A stretch of 6,315 nt of DNA from NCBI GenBank assembly GCA_023395465.1, contig JAEWZE010000217.1, positions 1 through 6,315 on the forward strand, read 5' to 3'. Source of the DNA: Pseudomonadota bacterium. Lineage in GTDB: Bacteria > Pseudomonadota > Gammaproteobacteria > Xanthomonadales > Xanthomonadaceae. Positions within the stretch are counted from its first letter, which is position 1. Each line of letters opens with the position of its first letter. The notes beneath the pieces were generated by a model. The model saw nothing but the letters and a program-made list of their open reading frames with translations, was not told the origin of the DNA and made no database searches. Positions 1 to 5,831 of this stretch are shown piece by piece. The position numbers were made by a program, and so were the translations under genes.

Positions 1-179
1 GCGGCGCGCAGCGCCTGCGCCACCAGGGCCTCGTCGTAGTCGGTGGCGGCCACCACCTCGATGCCGGCGCCGCCGGCACCGGGACGGGTGGACAGGATCA
101 CCGCGTCGGGACCCTGCTCGTCGCGGACCATGCGCAGGGCGGTGCGCATGTCGGGAGCGGTGAAGCGCTTGATTCGCAT
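1..179 (-). CDS. flhF: Flagellar biosynthesis GTPase FlhF, N-terminal fragment (cut by window edge)
   Basis: The minus strand from an ATG at 179 reads into the left window edge without a stop, giving 59 codons that begin MRIKRFTAPDMRTALRMVRD and continue through EQGPDAVILST and a VVAATDYDEALV segment. This matches the conserved FlhF N-terminus (K-R-F-x-A-x-D-M-R-x-A-L, then GPDAVIL). From family knowledge, FlhF is an SRP-like GTPase that sets the position, and often the number, of polar flagella together with FlhG/FleN. The GTPase (NG) domain lies outside the window. The start is fixed by similarity, because the bases just upstream show no clear Shine-Dalgarno. flhA ends 485 bp upstream, and a candidate sigma-54 promoter at 228-243 would give a leader of about 38 nt. 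The next gene beyond the edge is expected to be flhG/fleN, but this cannot be seen. Confidence 0.93.
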   Translation of the reverse strand, partial: MRIKRFTAPDMRTALRMVRDEQGPDAVILSTRPGAGGAGIEVVAATDYDEALVAQALRA

Positions 180-227
180 ATCGGAAAGCCCGGTTCGGAG
201 TGCGTTGGGAGTGCTCGCCCCTGTCCC

Positions 228-243
228 TGCAAGAGCCGGGCCT
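228..243 (-). promoter_or_regulatory. Candidate sigma-54 (RpoN) -24/-12 promoter for flhF
   Basis: On the minus strand, 243 to 228 reads AGGCCCG-GCTC-TTGCA. The sigma-54 consensus is TGGCACG-N4-TTGCW. Ten of the twelve fixed positions match, including the invariant GG (242-241) and GC (230-229) at exactly the required 10-nt spacing. A start site about 12 nt downstream, near 217, would leave a leader of roughly 38 nt before the flhF ATG at 179. Polar-flagellum regulons in Pseudomonas, Vibrio and Xanthomonas use RpoN with the enhancer-binding protein FleQ/FlrA for many early genes, so the context fits. No enhancer site could be identified. It is a single motif read by eye, so chance cannot be excluded. 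Confidence 0.5.
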
Positions 244-245
244 GA

Positions 246-261
246 ATCGCCGCGCGGCGAT
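246..261. repeat. Perfect 16-bp palindrome upstream of the flhF promoter
   Basis: The sequence ATCGCCGCGCGGCGAT is identical to its own reverse complement over all 16 bases. It sits 2-3 bp upstream of the -24 element of the candidate sigma-54 promoter. It could be an operator for a dimeric regulator or the foot of an RNA hairpin. No T-tract follows on either strand, so it is not a canonical terminator. Short GC palindromes arise by chance more often in DNA this rich in G and C, and no regulator can be named. Confidence 0.45.
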
Positions 262-376
262 GTCGGAAGCTTGGCGCTGCCGCGGCGACGGGAAACCGGC
301 TCCGTCCGGGCGCGGGTGGCGCGGCGCGGCGGGATGCGGTCGCTCGGGCGAAGGCGGGTTGCGCGGGGAAAGCCGG

Positions 377-397
377 CCCCCACCCCAACCCTCCCCC
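377..397 (-). other. Candidate G-quadruplex motif, minus strand
   Basis: On the minus strand this segment reads as G-runs of 5, 3, 4 and 5 with loops A, TT and T. It is the mirrored arm of the plus-strand motif at 558-578. Because flhA is transcribed on this strand, any read-through transcript would carry this G-rich stretch in its 3' region. An RNA quadruplex here could affect termination or 3'-end decay, which is inference. Confidence 0.6.
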
Positions 398-412
398 GCC
401 TGCGGGGGAGGG
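389..412. repeat. Array hairpin 1
   Basis: An 11-bp perfect stem, CCCTCCCCCGC (389-399) with GCGGGGGAGGG (402-412), closes on a CT loop. It is the copy nearest flhF. On its outer (lower-coordinate) side it carries the CCCCACCCCAA extension that is absent from hairpin 2. Confidence 0.85.
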
Positions 413-465
413 GGCGAAACGCGCAGCCGTCGCGTCAGGCATCCGAATGCCGAAGGCCTCGAGCT

Positions 466-489
466 CCTTCCCCCGCTGGCGGGGGAGGG
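466..489. repeat. Array hairpin 2 (central copy)
   Basis: The left stem 466-476 pairs with 479-489 across a TG loop, with one G-T wobble (468/487). It is the middle copy and lacks the outer arm extension seen on hairpins 1 and 3. Confidence 0.83.
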
Positions 490-542
490 GGCGAGACGCG
501 CAGCTGTCGCGTCAGGCATCCGAATGCCGAAGGCCTCGAGCT

Positions 543-566
543 CTCTCCCCCGCGCGCGGGGGAGGG
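543..566. repeat. Array hairpin 3
   Basis: The left stem 543-553 pairs with 556-566 across a GC loop, with one wobble (544/565). Its outer side continues as GGGTTGGGGAGGGGGC, the inverted counterpart of the extension next to hairpin 1. It is the first of the three hairpins met by transcription leaving flhA. Confidence 0.85.
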
Positions 567-578
567 TTGGGGAGGGGG
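558..578 (+). other. Candidate G-quadruplex motif, plus strand
   Basis: Four G-runs (GGGGG, GGG, GGGG, GGGGG) are separated by loops of only 1, 2 and 1 nt (A, TT, A). This satisfies the standard four-run G-quadruplex pattern with very short loops, which usually fold stably. It forms the outer arm of the repeat array on the flhA side and would be on the non-template partner of antisense transcription. Folding in the cell is inference. Confidence 0.6.
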
Positions 579-664
579 CACGCCGACGCACCACCCTTCC
601 GCACGGCCAGGAACCCCGTCCCCCCCTCACCGCCTAAACGCCGCCGCGGCGCGCGACGCCGGGT

Positions 665-2740
665 TCAGCCCACCGAGCCCACCAGCCGCAGCCGCTTGTC
701 TTCCGGCACTTCGGCGTAGGCCAGCACGGCCAGCGACGGCACGCTGTGGCGGACCAGCCGCGCGACCGAGGCGCGCACGCCGCCGGGCACCAGCAGCACC
801 GCCGGCTCGCCGCGGCTTTCCTGGCGGCTGACGCAGTCGCCCAGGTTCTGGTGCAGGCGTTCGGCCAGGCCCGGTTCGAGCGCGGCGCCCTGGCCGCTCA
901 CCGAATCCTGCAGCACCCGCTCCAGCGCCGGCGCCAGCGTGTAGACCGGCAGCTCCGGCGCCATGCCGTTGAGTTCCTGCACGATGAAGCGGCCCAGCGA
1001 CACCCGCACCGCCGCGGTCAGCGCGGCCGGGTCCTGGGTCTGCGCGCCGTGCTCGAGCAGGGTCTCGACGATCTGCCGCATCTGCCGCACCGGCACCCGG
1101 TCGGCCAGCAGCGACTGCAGCACCTTGACCACCACCGACAGCGGCAGCAGTTTCGGCACCAGGTCCTCGACCAGCTTTGGCACGCTGCGGCCCAGCGCCG
1201 ACAGCAGGTTCTGCACCTCGTCGTGGCCGAGCAGCTCCGAGGCGCGCTCGCGCACCACGTGCGAGAGGTGGGTGGCCGCGACCGTGGCCGCGTCGACCAC
1301 GGTATAGCCCAGCGATTCGGCATGCGCGCGCTGGCCCGGGGCGATCCACACCGCGTCCAGGCCGAACGCGGGATCCTTGCCCGGGATGCCGTCGAGCGGC
1401 CCGAACACCCGGCCCGGGTCCAGCGCCAGCTCGCGATCGGGGACCAGCTCGCCGCTGGCGACGGGCACGCCGTGCACCAGCAGCCGGTACTGTCCGGGCG
1501 CCAGTTCGAGGTTGTCGCGCACGTGCACGGCCGGGATCAGGAAGCCCAGGTCCTGGGTGAGCTTGCGGCGCACGCCCTTGAGCCGCGCCAGCAGCTGTCC
1601 ACCCTGGGACTGGTCGACCAGGGCGATCAGGCGGTAGCCCACCTCCAGCGCGAGCGGTTCGACCGGGCGGATCTCGTCCCAGCTCAGCTCCGCCATCGGC
1701 GCGGACCCCGCCGCTTCGCCGCCGCGCCCGGCCTCGCCCGCGTCGGCGTCGGCGGCCGGCGCCTTGCGCAGCTTCCATGCGGCCCAGCCGAGGATGGCCG
1801 CGAGCAGCAGGAACGGCACGTTGGGCATGCCCGGCACGATGCCGATCAGGCCCATCAGCACCGCGGACACGGTCAGTGCGCGCTGGTGGCCGAAGACCTG
1901 CTTCGACATCGTCTCGCCCATCTCCTGCTCGCCGGTCGAGCGGGTGACGAGCATGGCGGTGGCGACCGCGATCAGCAGCGCCGGCAACTGCGCCACCAGG
2001 CCGTCGCCGATCGCCAGGGTGGTGTAGGTCTGCGCGGCGTCGGCGAAGGACATGCCGTGCGACAGCAGCCCGATCAGGATGCCGCCGACCAGGTTGATCA
2101 CCAGGATCAGGATGCCGGCGATGGCGTCGCCGCGCACGAACTTGCTGGCGCCGTCCATCGAGCCGTAGAAGTCGGCCTCCTCGCGCACTTCCTGGCGCCG
2201 CGTCTTGGCGTCCTCGCGGGTGAGCAGGCCGGCGTTGAGATCGGCGTCGATCGCCATCTGCTTGCCGGGCAGGGCGTCGAGGATGAAGCGCGCCGACACC
2301 TCGGAGATGCGTCCGGCGCCCTTGGTGACCACCACGAAGTTGACGATGGTCAGGATCGCGAACACCACGATGCCGACCGCGTAGCTGCCGCCGACCACGA
2401 ACTGGGCGAAGGATTCGATCACGTGGCCGGCCGCGGCCTCGCCCTCGTGGCCGTGCATCAGCACCACGCGGGTGGAGGCGACGTTGAGCGCCAGCCGCAG
2501 CAGGGTGACCATCAGCAGCACGCTGGGGAAGATCGAGAACTCCAGCGGCCGCCGCACGTAGACCACCGCCAGCAGCACCACCAGCGACAGCGCGATGTTG
2601 ATGGTGAACAGCGCGTCCAGCACGATCGGCGCCAGCGGCACGATCACCATCGCCAGGATCGCCAGCACCACCACCGGGGCGGCGGCGCCGTTGCGCAGGC
2701 TGGACAGGATCACCGCGCCGCGGCCGGGCACGCTGCTCAT
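665..2740 (-). CDS. flhA: Flagellar type III export ring protein FlhA
   Basis: This 691-residue protein has the usual FlhA length (about 690-700). It is the largest export-gate subunit: an inner-membrane part takes part in proton-driven secretion, and a cytoplasmic nonamer ring docks chaperone-substrate complexes. Hydrophobic segments occupy roughly residues 22-62, 70-90, 113-138, 205-226, 243-266 and 290-322. The FHIPEP signature lies in the loop after the fourth segment, with RISEVSARFILDALPGKQMA at 144-163 and DADLNAG following. KFVRGDAIAG at 200-209 carries Asp205, equivalent to Asp208 of Salmonella FlhA, which is important for export. An Ala/Gly/Asp-rich linker (about 326-349) leads to the cytoplasmic domain (about 350-691), ending AEVPEDKRLRLVGSVG as in the family. 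The ATG overlaps the flhB stop by 4 bp (ATGA, 2740-2737) and has no strong Shine-Dalgarno, so translation is probably coupled to flhB. No sigma-54 promoter could fit in front of it. Confidence 0.98.
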   Translation of the reverse strand: MSSVPGRGAVILSSLRNGAAAPVVVLAILAMVIVPLAPIVLDALFTINIALSLVVLLAVVYVRRPLEFSIFPSVLLMVTLLRLALNVASTRVVLMHGHEGEAAAGHVIESFAQFVVGGSYAVGIVVFAILTIVNFVVVTKGAGRISEVSARFILDALPGKQMAIDADLNAGLLTREDAKTRRQEVREEADFYGSMDGASKFVRGDAIAGILILVINLVGGILIGLLSHGMSFADAAQTYTTLAIGDGLVAQLPALLIAVATAMLVTRSTGEQEMGETMSKQVFGHQRALTVSAVLMGLIGIVPGMPNVPFLLLAAILGWAAWKLRKAPAADADAGEAGRGGEAAGSAPMAELSWDEIRPVEPLALEVGYRLIALVDQSQGGQLLARLKGVRRKLTQDLGFLIPAVHVRDNLELAPGQYRLLVHGVPVASGELVPDRELALDPGRVFGPLDGIPGKDPAFGLDAVWIAPGQRAHAESLGYTVVDAATVAATHLSHVVRERASELLGHDEVQNLLSALGRSVPKLVEDLVPKLLPLSVVVKVLQSLLADRVPVRQMRQIVETLLEHGAQTQDPAALTAAVRVSLGRFIVQELNGMAPELPVYTLAPALERVLQDSVSGQGAALEPGLAERLHQNLGDCVSRQESRGEPAVLLVPGGVRASVARLVRHSVPSLAVLAYAEVPEDKRLRLVGSVG

Positions 2741-3909
2741 CGTGCCGCGCGCCCGTCGCCGTCGGCCGGCGCGGCATCGACCGGATCGGGCGCGCCGTCG
2801 GCGCCCACGTCGAACTCGGCCATCACCGGCATCGGCCCGCGGCCGGGCACCCAGGCCCGCAGCTGGTAGACGTAGGACAGCACTTGCGCGACGGCGGCGT
2901 ACAGTTTCACCGGGATTTCCTGGTCGACCTGCGACTGCCTATACAAGGCGCGTGCCAGCGGCGGCGCCTCGACGATCGCGACCCGGTGCTTCTCGGCCAG
3001 CGCGCGGATCGCCAGCGCCATCTCGTCGACGCCCTTGGCCACCACGGTGGGCGCGCGCATGCCCGGCTTGTACTTCATGGCCACGGCGTAGTGGGTGGGG
3101 TTCATCACCACCACGTCGGCCTCGGGCACGGCCTCCATCATCCGCCGCTGCGACATCTGCCGCGCGATCTGGCGCACCCGCGCCTTGACCTCGGGGTTGC
3201 CCTCGGCCTCCTTGGCCTCGTCGCGCAGCTCCTGCTTGGTCATCTTCAGCTTGCTGCGGTGCTGGTGGTGCTGCCAGGGCACGTCGATCGCCGCCAGCAG
3301 GGCCAGCGCGCCGACCATCGCCAAAAGCGCGGTCAGCGCCAGGTCCACGCCGCCGGCGACCGAGGCCTCCAGCGAGGCCTGCGGCATGGTCAGCAGGGTC
3401 GAGAACGCGCGCCACACCACCCAGCCGCCGATGCCGCCGATCAGGCCCACGCGCAGCAGCGAGCGCAGCAGCTCGGCCAGGCTCTCGCTGCCGTACACGC
3501 GGGCCAGGCCCTTGCCCGGGTTGAGCCGGGCGAAGTCGGGCTGCAGCGCCTTGCCGGCGAAACGCAGCCCGCCCATCGCCGCCGGCGCGATCGCGCAGGC
3601 CGCCAGCGCGGTGAGCATCAGCGGCAGCAACGGCACGACCAGGTCGAGCAGCAGGCCGCCGGCATGCGGCAGCAGGCGGTCGGGCGAATCGAGCAGCGTG
3701 CGGTCGAAGCTCAGCGCACCGCGCATCCAGTCGCGCGAGGCCGCGCCGACGTTGCCGCCGGTGGCCTTCAGCGCCAGCACCGCGCAGCCCAGCACGGCGA
3801 CGTTGCCCAGCTCGCGCGAGCGCGGCACCTGGCCTTTCTCGCGGGCCTCGCGCAGCCGTTTTTCGCTGGGCTGTTCGGTCCGGTCCTCCTTGGAAGCCTG
3901 CTCGCTCAT
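2737..3909 (-). CDS. flhB: Flagellar export switch protein FlhB
   Basis: This 390-residue protein is slightly longer than Salmonella FlhB (383). It starts MSEQASKEDRTEQPSEKRLR, the conserved DRTEQPTxKR-type amphipathic N-terminus. Four hydrophobic segments lie at about 34-50, 84-110, 150-170 and 186-210. A charged linker (about 214-262) follows, then the self-cleavage site NPTH at 270-273 in the context VVVMNPTHYAVAMKY. From family knowledge, cleavage between N and P lets FlhB switch export from rod/hook to filament substrates, and its membrane part contacts the FliPQR gate. The C-terminal domain ends with the conserved IPVKLYAAVAQVLSYVYQL (about 332-350), followed by about 35 Pro/Asp/Ala-rich residues that are probably disordered. 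The ATG lies 7 bp after fliR, and the stop overlaps the flhA start. Confidence 0.98.
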   Translation of the reverse strand: MSEQASKEDRTEQPSEKRLREAREKGQVPRSRELGNVAVLGCAVLALKATGGNVGAASRDWMRGALSFDRTLLDSPDRLLPHAGGLLLDLVVPLLPLMLTALAACAIAPAAMGGLRFAGKALQPDFARLNPGKGLARVYGSESLAELLRSLLRVGLIGGIGGWVVWRAFSTLLTMPQASLEASVAGGVDLALTALLAMVGALALLAAIDVPWQHHQHRSKLKMTKQELRDEAKEAEGNPEVKARVRQIARQMSQRRMMEAVPEADVVVMNPTHYAVAMKYKPGMRAPTVVAKGVDEMALAIRALAEKHRVAIVEAPPLARALYRQSQVDQEIPVKLYAAVAQVLSYVYQLRAWVPGRGPMPVMAEFDVGADGAPDPVDAAPADGDGRAAR

Positions 3910-3916
3910 CGCCGCG

Positions 3917-4705
3917 TCATCCGGTCAGTGCGCGCGCGGCGGTGAAGGCATCTTCGAACAGCTGCCCGACCGGCGAGGCCAGCTCGCGCATCAGCAGCAT
4001 CAGCAGGGTCAGGCCGACCAGCAGCGACATCGGCAGGCCGATCGCGATCGGGTTGAGCTGGGCGGCGGCGCGGGCCAGCACGCCGAAGGCGATGTTCACC
4101 GCCAGCAGCGCCATCATCACCGGCAGCGCCAGCAACGCACCGGCGCGCAGGCAGGCGGTGAAGAAGGCCGGCACCGCCGCCAGCAGCGCCTGCACGTCCG
4201 GCAGCGCCGCGCCGATCGGCAGCCCGCCGTAGCTGTCGGCCAGCAGGCCGATCAGCGCCAGGTGGCCATCGGTGACGAAGAACAGCAGCGCGAAGGCCAG
4301 GTAGAACCACTGCGACAGCACCGCCGAAGAGGCGCCGCTGAGCGGATCGGCCATGGTCGCGAACGACAGGCCCATGCCCTGGCTGACCAGTTCGCCGGCC
4401 AGGCGACCGGCCTCGAACGCCATCCGCAGCATCATGCCGATGGCGATGCCGACGCTGAACTCGCGCAGCACGCCCAGCGCGGTGGCCGCGTCCACCGCCA
4501 TCGGCGGCGGCGCCGGCAGCACCGCCGACAGCGCGGCCGACAGGGCCAGGGTCACGATCAGCCGCGCCTGCGCCGGCATGCCGCGTCCGGCGATGACCGG
4601 CAGCACCTGCAGCGCCGCGCCGATGCGCAGCGCGTACCACAGCACGGCCGAGAGCATGCCGAACAGGTCGACGCCGGCCATCGATGCGAGCGAGACGGTG
4701 TCCAC
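3917..4705 (-). CDS. fliR: Flagellar export gate protein FliR
   Basis: This 262-residue, very hydrophobic protein has about six membrane segments (near 17-38, 46-64, 75-95, 127-146, 175-206 and 220-240). MGLSFATMADPLSG (111-124) and AQLNPIAIGLPMSLLVGL (215-232) are recognisable FliR signatures. From family knowledge, one FliR caps the FliP5FliQ4FliR1 helical gate through which flagellar substrates leave the cytoplasm. The chosen start is a GTG at 4705, with GAGG about 11 nt upstream and fliQ ending 13 bp before it. An ATG eight codons further in (4681) is possible but has no Shine-Dalgarno. FliR and FlhB are separate proteins here, unlike the natural FliR-FlhB fusions of some Clostridia. Confidence 0.97.
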   Translation of the reverse strand: MDTVSLASMAGVDLFGMLSAVLWYALRIGAALQVLPVIAGRGMPAQARLIVTLALSAALSAVLPAPPPMAVDAATALGVLREFSVGIAIGMMLRMAFEAGRLAGELVSQGMGLSFATMADPLSGASSAVLSQWFYLAFALLFFVTDGHLALIGLLADSYGGLPIGAALPDVQALLAAVPAFFTACLRAGALLALPVMMALLAVNIAFGVLARAAAQLNPIAIGLPMSLLVGLTLLMLLMRELASPVGQLFEDAFTAARALTG

Positions 4706-4718
4706 GCGCCAGCAGGCC

Positions 4719-4988
4719 TCAACCGATCAGGTGCGGGATGCGGTGGAACAGGTCGATGGTGAAGGCGACCATGCGCCCGAGCAGGAAGTGCCCGGTGGCG
4801 GCCATCACCACCACCAGTCCGACCACCTTGACCACGAACGGGATGGTCGGCTCGTTGATCTGGGTGGCCGCCTGCAGCACGCCGACGGCGACGCCGACCA
4901 CCAGCACCGCGATCAGCGCGGGGCCGCCGAGGGTCAGCGCCATCTGCAGTCCGCGGGAGATCTCGCCCAGGGCGGTTTCGGGAGTCAT
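4719..4988 (-). CDS. fliQ: Flagellar export gate protein FliQ
   Basis: This 89-residue protein matches the typical FliQ length. It has two hydrophobic helices (about 18-41 and 51-72) joined by the conserved loop QAATQINEPTIPFVVK (39-54), the FliQ/SctS hallmark. From family knowledge, four FliQ copies form hairpins around FliP and FliR in the export gate. The ATG at 4988 lies 6 bp after the fliP stop, with only a weak upstream purine stretch (TGAG), which suggests coupling to fliP. The start fits the family N-terminus (MTPE-type, then an amphipathic lead-in). Confidence 0.97.
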   Translation of the reverse strand: MTPETALGEISRGLQMALTLGGPALIAVLVVGVAVGVLQAATQINEPTIPFVVKVVGLVVVMAATGHFLLGRMVAFTIDLFHRIPHLIG

Positions 4989-4994
4989 GGCGGC

Positions 4995-5831
4995 TCAGAC
5001 CGGGTTGAAGCTGGCGGCGAGCGAGCCGACGATCAGGATCCAGCCGTCCACCAGGACGAACAGCAGGATCTTGAACGGCGCCGAGATCAGCATCGGCGAG
5101 AGCATCATCATGCCCATCGACATCAGCACGCTGGCGACCACCAGGTCGATGATCACGAACGGGATGTAGACCAGGAACGCGATCTCGAACGCGGTCTTGA
5201 GCTCGCTGGTGAGGAAGGACGCGGCCAGCACGCTGAACGGCACGTCCTGCGGCGTGGCGTACGGGCCGGTCTGCGACAGCCCGGCGAAGGTCATCAGGTC
5301 GGTCTCGCGCACCTGCGCCAGCATGAAGCCGCGGAACGGTTCGGACGCGGCGGCCCAGGCCGCGCGGAAGTCGAGCGAACCGTCCAGGTAGGGCGCGATG
5401 CCGGTGGCCCATGCCTGGTCGAACACCGGCATCATCACCATCGCGGTGAGGAACAGCGCCAGCGCCAGCAGCACCTGGTTGCTGGGCGTCTGCCCGGTGC
5501 CCAGCGCCTGCCGCAGCAGCGCCAGCACGATGATGATGCGGGTGAACGCGGTCAGTCCCAGCAGCGCCGCCGGCAGCAGGGTGATGCCGGTCATCAGCGC
5601 CAAGACCTGCAGCGGCATGCTCACCGGCTGGCCGCCGATGTTGCCGACCTCGACCGAGGGCAGCGGCTGCGCGGGCGCGGCGGGCGTGCTCACCGGGGCG
5701 GCGGCCGGCGCTGCCTGGGCGAAGGCGTCGGACGGGGCCAGGGCGAAGGCCAGGCAGGCGCCCAGCAGCCAGGCCGGCAGCGTGGCGCGGCAGGCGCCGG
5801 CGGCGCGAAGCAGCGCGCGCAGGAGGGTCAT
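4995..5831 (-). CDS. fliP: Flagellar export gate protein FliP
   Basis: FliP is the pentameric core of the export gate. The start is the ATG at 5831, giving 278 residues. The same frame stays open further upstream, but only as the shadow of fliO. A purine-rich ribosome site GGAAAGAAG (5834-5842) lies 2 nt before the ATG, which also overlaps the fliO stop (ATGA, 5831-5828). An N-terminal signal peptide runs to about residue 38, with an AFA|Q cleavage site, as is usual for FliP. An Ala/Pro-rich spacer (39-58) follows. Family motifs are TAFTRIIIVLALLRQALGTG (94-113), FLTSELKTAFEIAFLVYIPF (206-225) and the ending FVLVDGWILIVGSL (258-271). The methionine-rich segment MSMGMMMLSPM (237-247) matches the M-loop/gasket that seals the closed gate in the FliP/SctR family. 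The start is well supported. Confidence 0.97.
   Translation of the reverse strand: MTLLRALLRAAGACRATLPAWLLGACLAFALAPSDAFAQAAPAAAPVSTPAAPAQPLPSVEVGNIGGQPVSMPLQVLALMTGITLLPAALLGLTAFTRIIIVLALLRQALGTGQTPSNQVLLALALFLTAMVMMPVFDQAWATGIAPYLDGSLDFRAAWAAASEPFRGFMLAQVRETDLMTFAGLSQTGPYATPQDVPFSVLAASFLTSELKTAFEIAFLVYIPFVIIDLVVASVLMSMGMMMLSPMLISAPFKILLFVLVDGWILIVGSLAASFNPV

Larger units (their letters stand above)
376..579. repeat. Palindromic repeat array: three hairpins, 77-bp period, inverted outer arms
   Basis: Two tandem 77-bp units (409-485 and 486-562) differ at only 6 positions. The array has three near-identical GC hairpins, each a CCCCCGC / GCGGGGG stem with a 2-nt loop, centred at 400/401, 477/478 and 554/555. 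The two spacers are almost identical and each contains a small stem-loop GGCAT-CCGA-ATGCC (438-451 and 515-528) followed by AGGCCTCGAGCTC. The outermost arms, 376-399 and 556-579, are inverted copies of each other matching at 23 of 24 positions, so the whole array is roughly palindromic. It resembles REP/BIME-type dispersed intergenic elements. The exact family name cannot be given from sequence alone. It may protect or end the flhA transcript. No transposase gene is nearby. Confidence 0.88.
180..664. other. Non-coding flhA-flhF intergenic region
   Basis: This 485-bp stretch has no credible gene. The open frames that cross it owe their length to the GC-rich repeat and also run antisense into flhA or flhF. 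From the flhA side, 580-664 is GC-rich sequence with a C7 run at 620-626 and a small palindrome at 642-651, but no hairpin followed by a T-tract on the minus strand. Next comes a 204-bp palindromic repeat array (376-579). The segment 262-375 has no recognisable signal. Then come a perfect palindrome (246-261), a sigma-54-like promoter (228-243) and a short flhF leader. No tRNA or other known RNA is recognisable. Confidence 0.8.

Noticed and set aside
391..562. CRISPR-like array (regularly spaced repeats)
   Set aside because: The spacers are nearly identical rather than unique, there are only three palindromic units, and there are no cas genes. It is a tandem palindromic repeat.
601..664. Rho-independent terminator just after flhA
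   Set aside because: A GC palindrome exists at 642-651, but no run of T follows it on the minus strand. A canonical intrinsic terminator cannot be supported. The later hairpin array may serve instead, but that is speculative.
746..2869. A 707-codon open frame on the plus strand, rich in His, Gln and Arg
   Set aside because: It is exactly antisense to flhA. Its His/Gln/Arg composition is what the reverse strand of a GC-rich, Leu/Val/Ala-rich membrane protein gives. FlhA itself is fully conserved, so this is a shadow.
4679..4681. ATG start for fliR eight codons downstream of the GTG
   Set aside because: It has no Shine-Dalgarno, whereas the GTG at 4705 has GAGG upstream and suits the close spacing after fliQ. 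It is kept only as an alternative.
3095..4762. A 555-codon plus-strand frame across flhB and fliR
   Set aside because: It is antisense to two intact conserved genes, has low-complexity Ser/Arg/Gln-rich sequence and no recognisable domain. It is an open frame caused by high GC.
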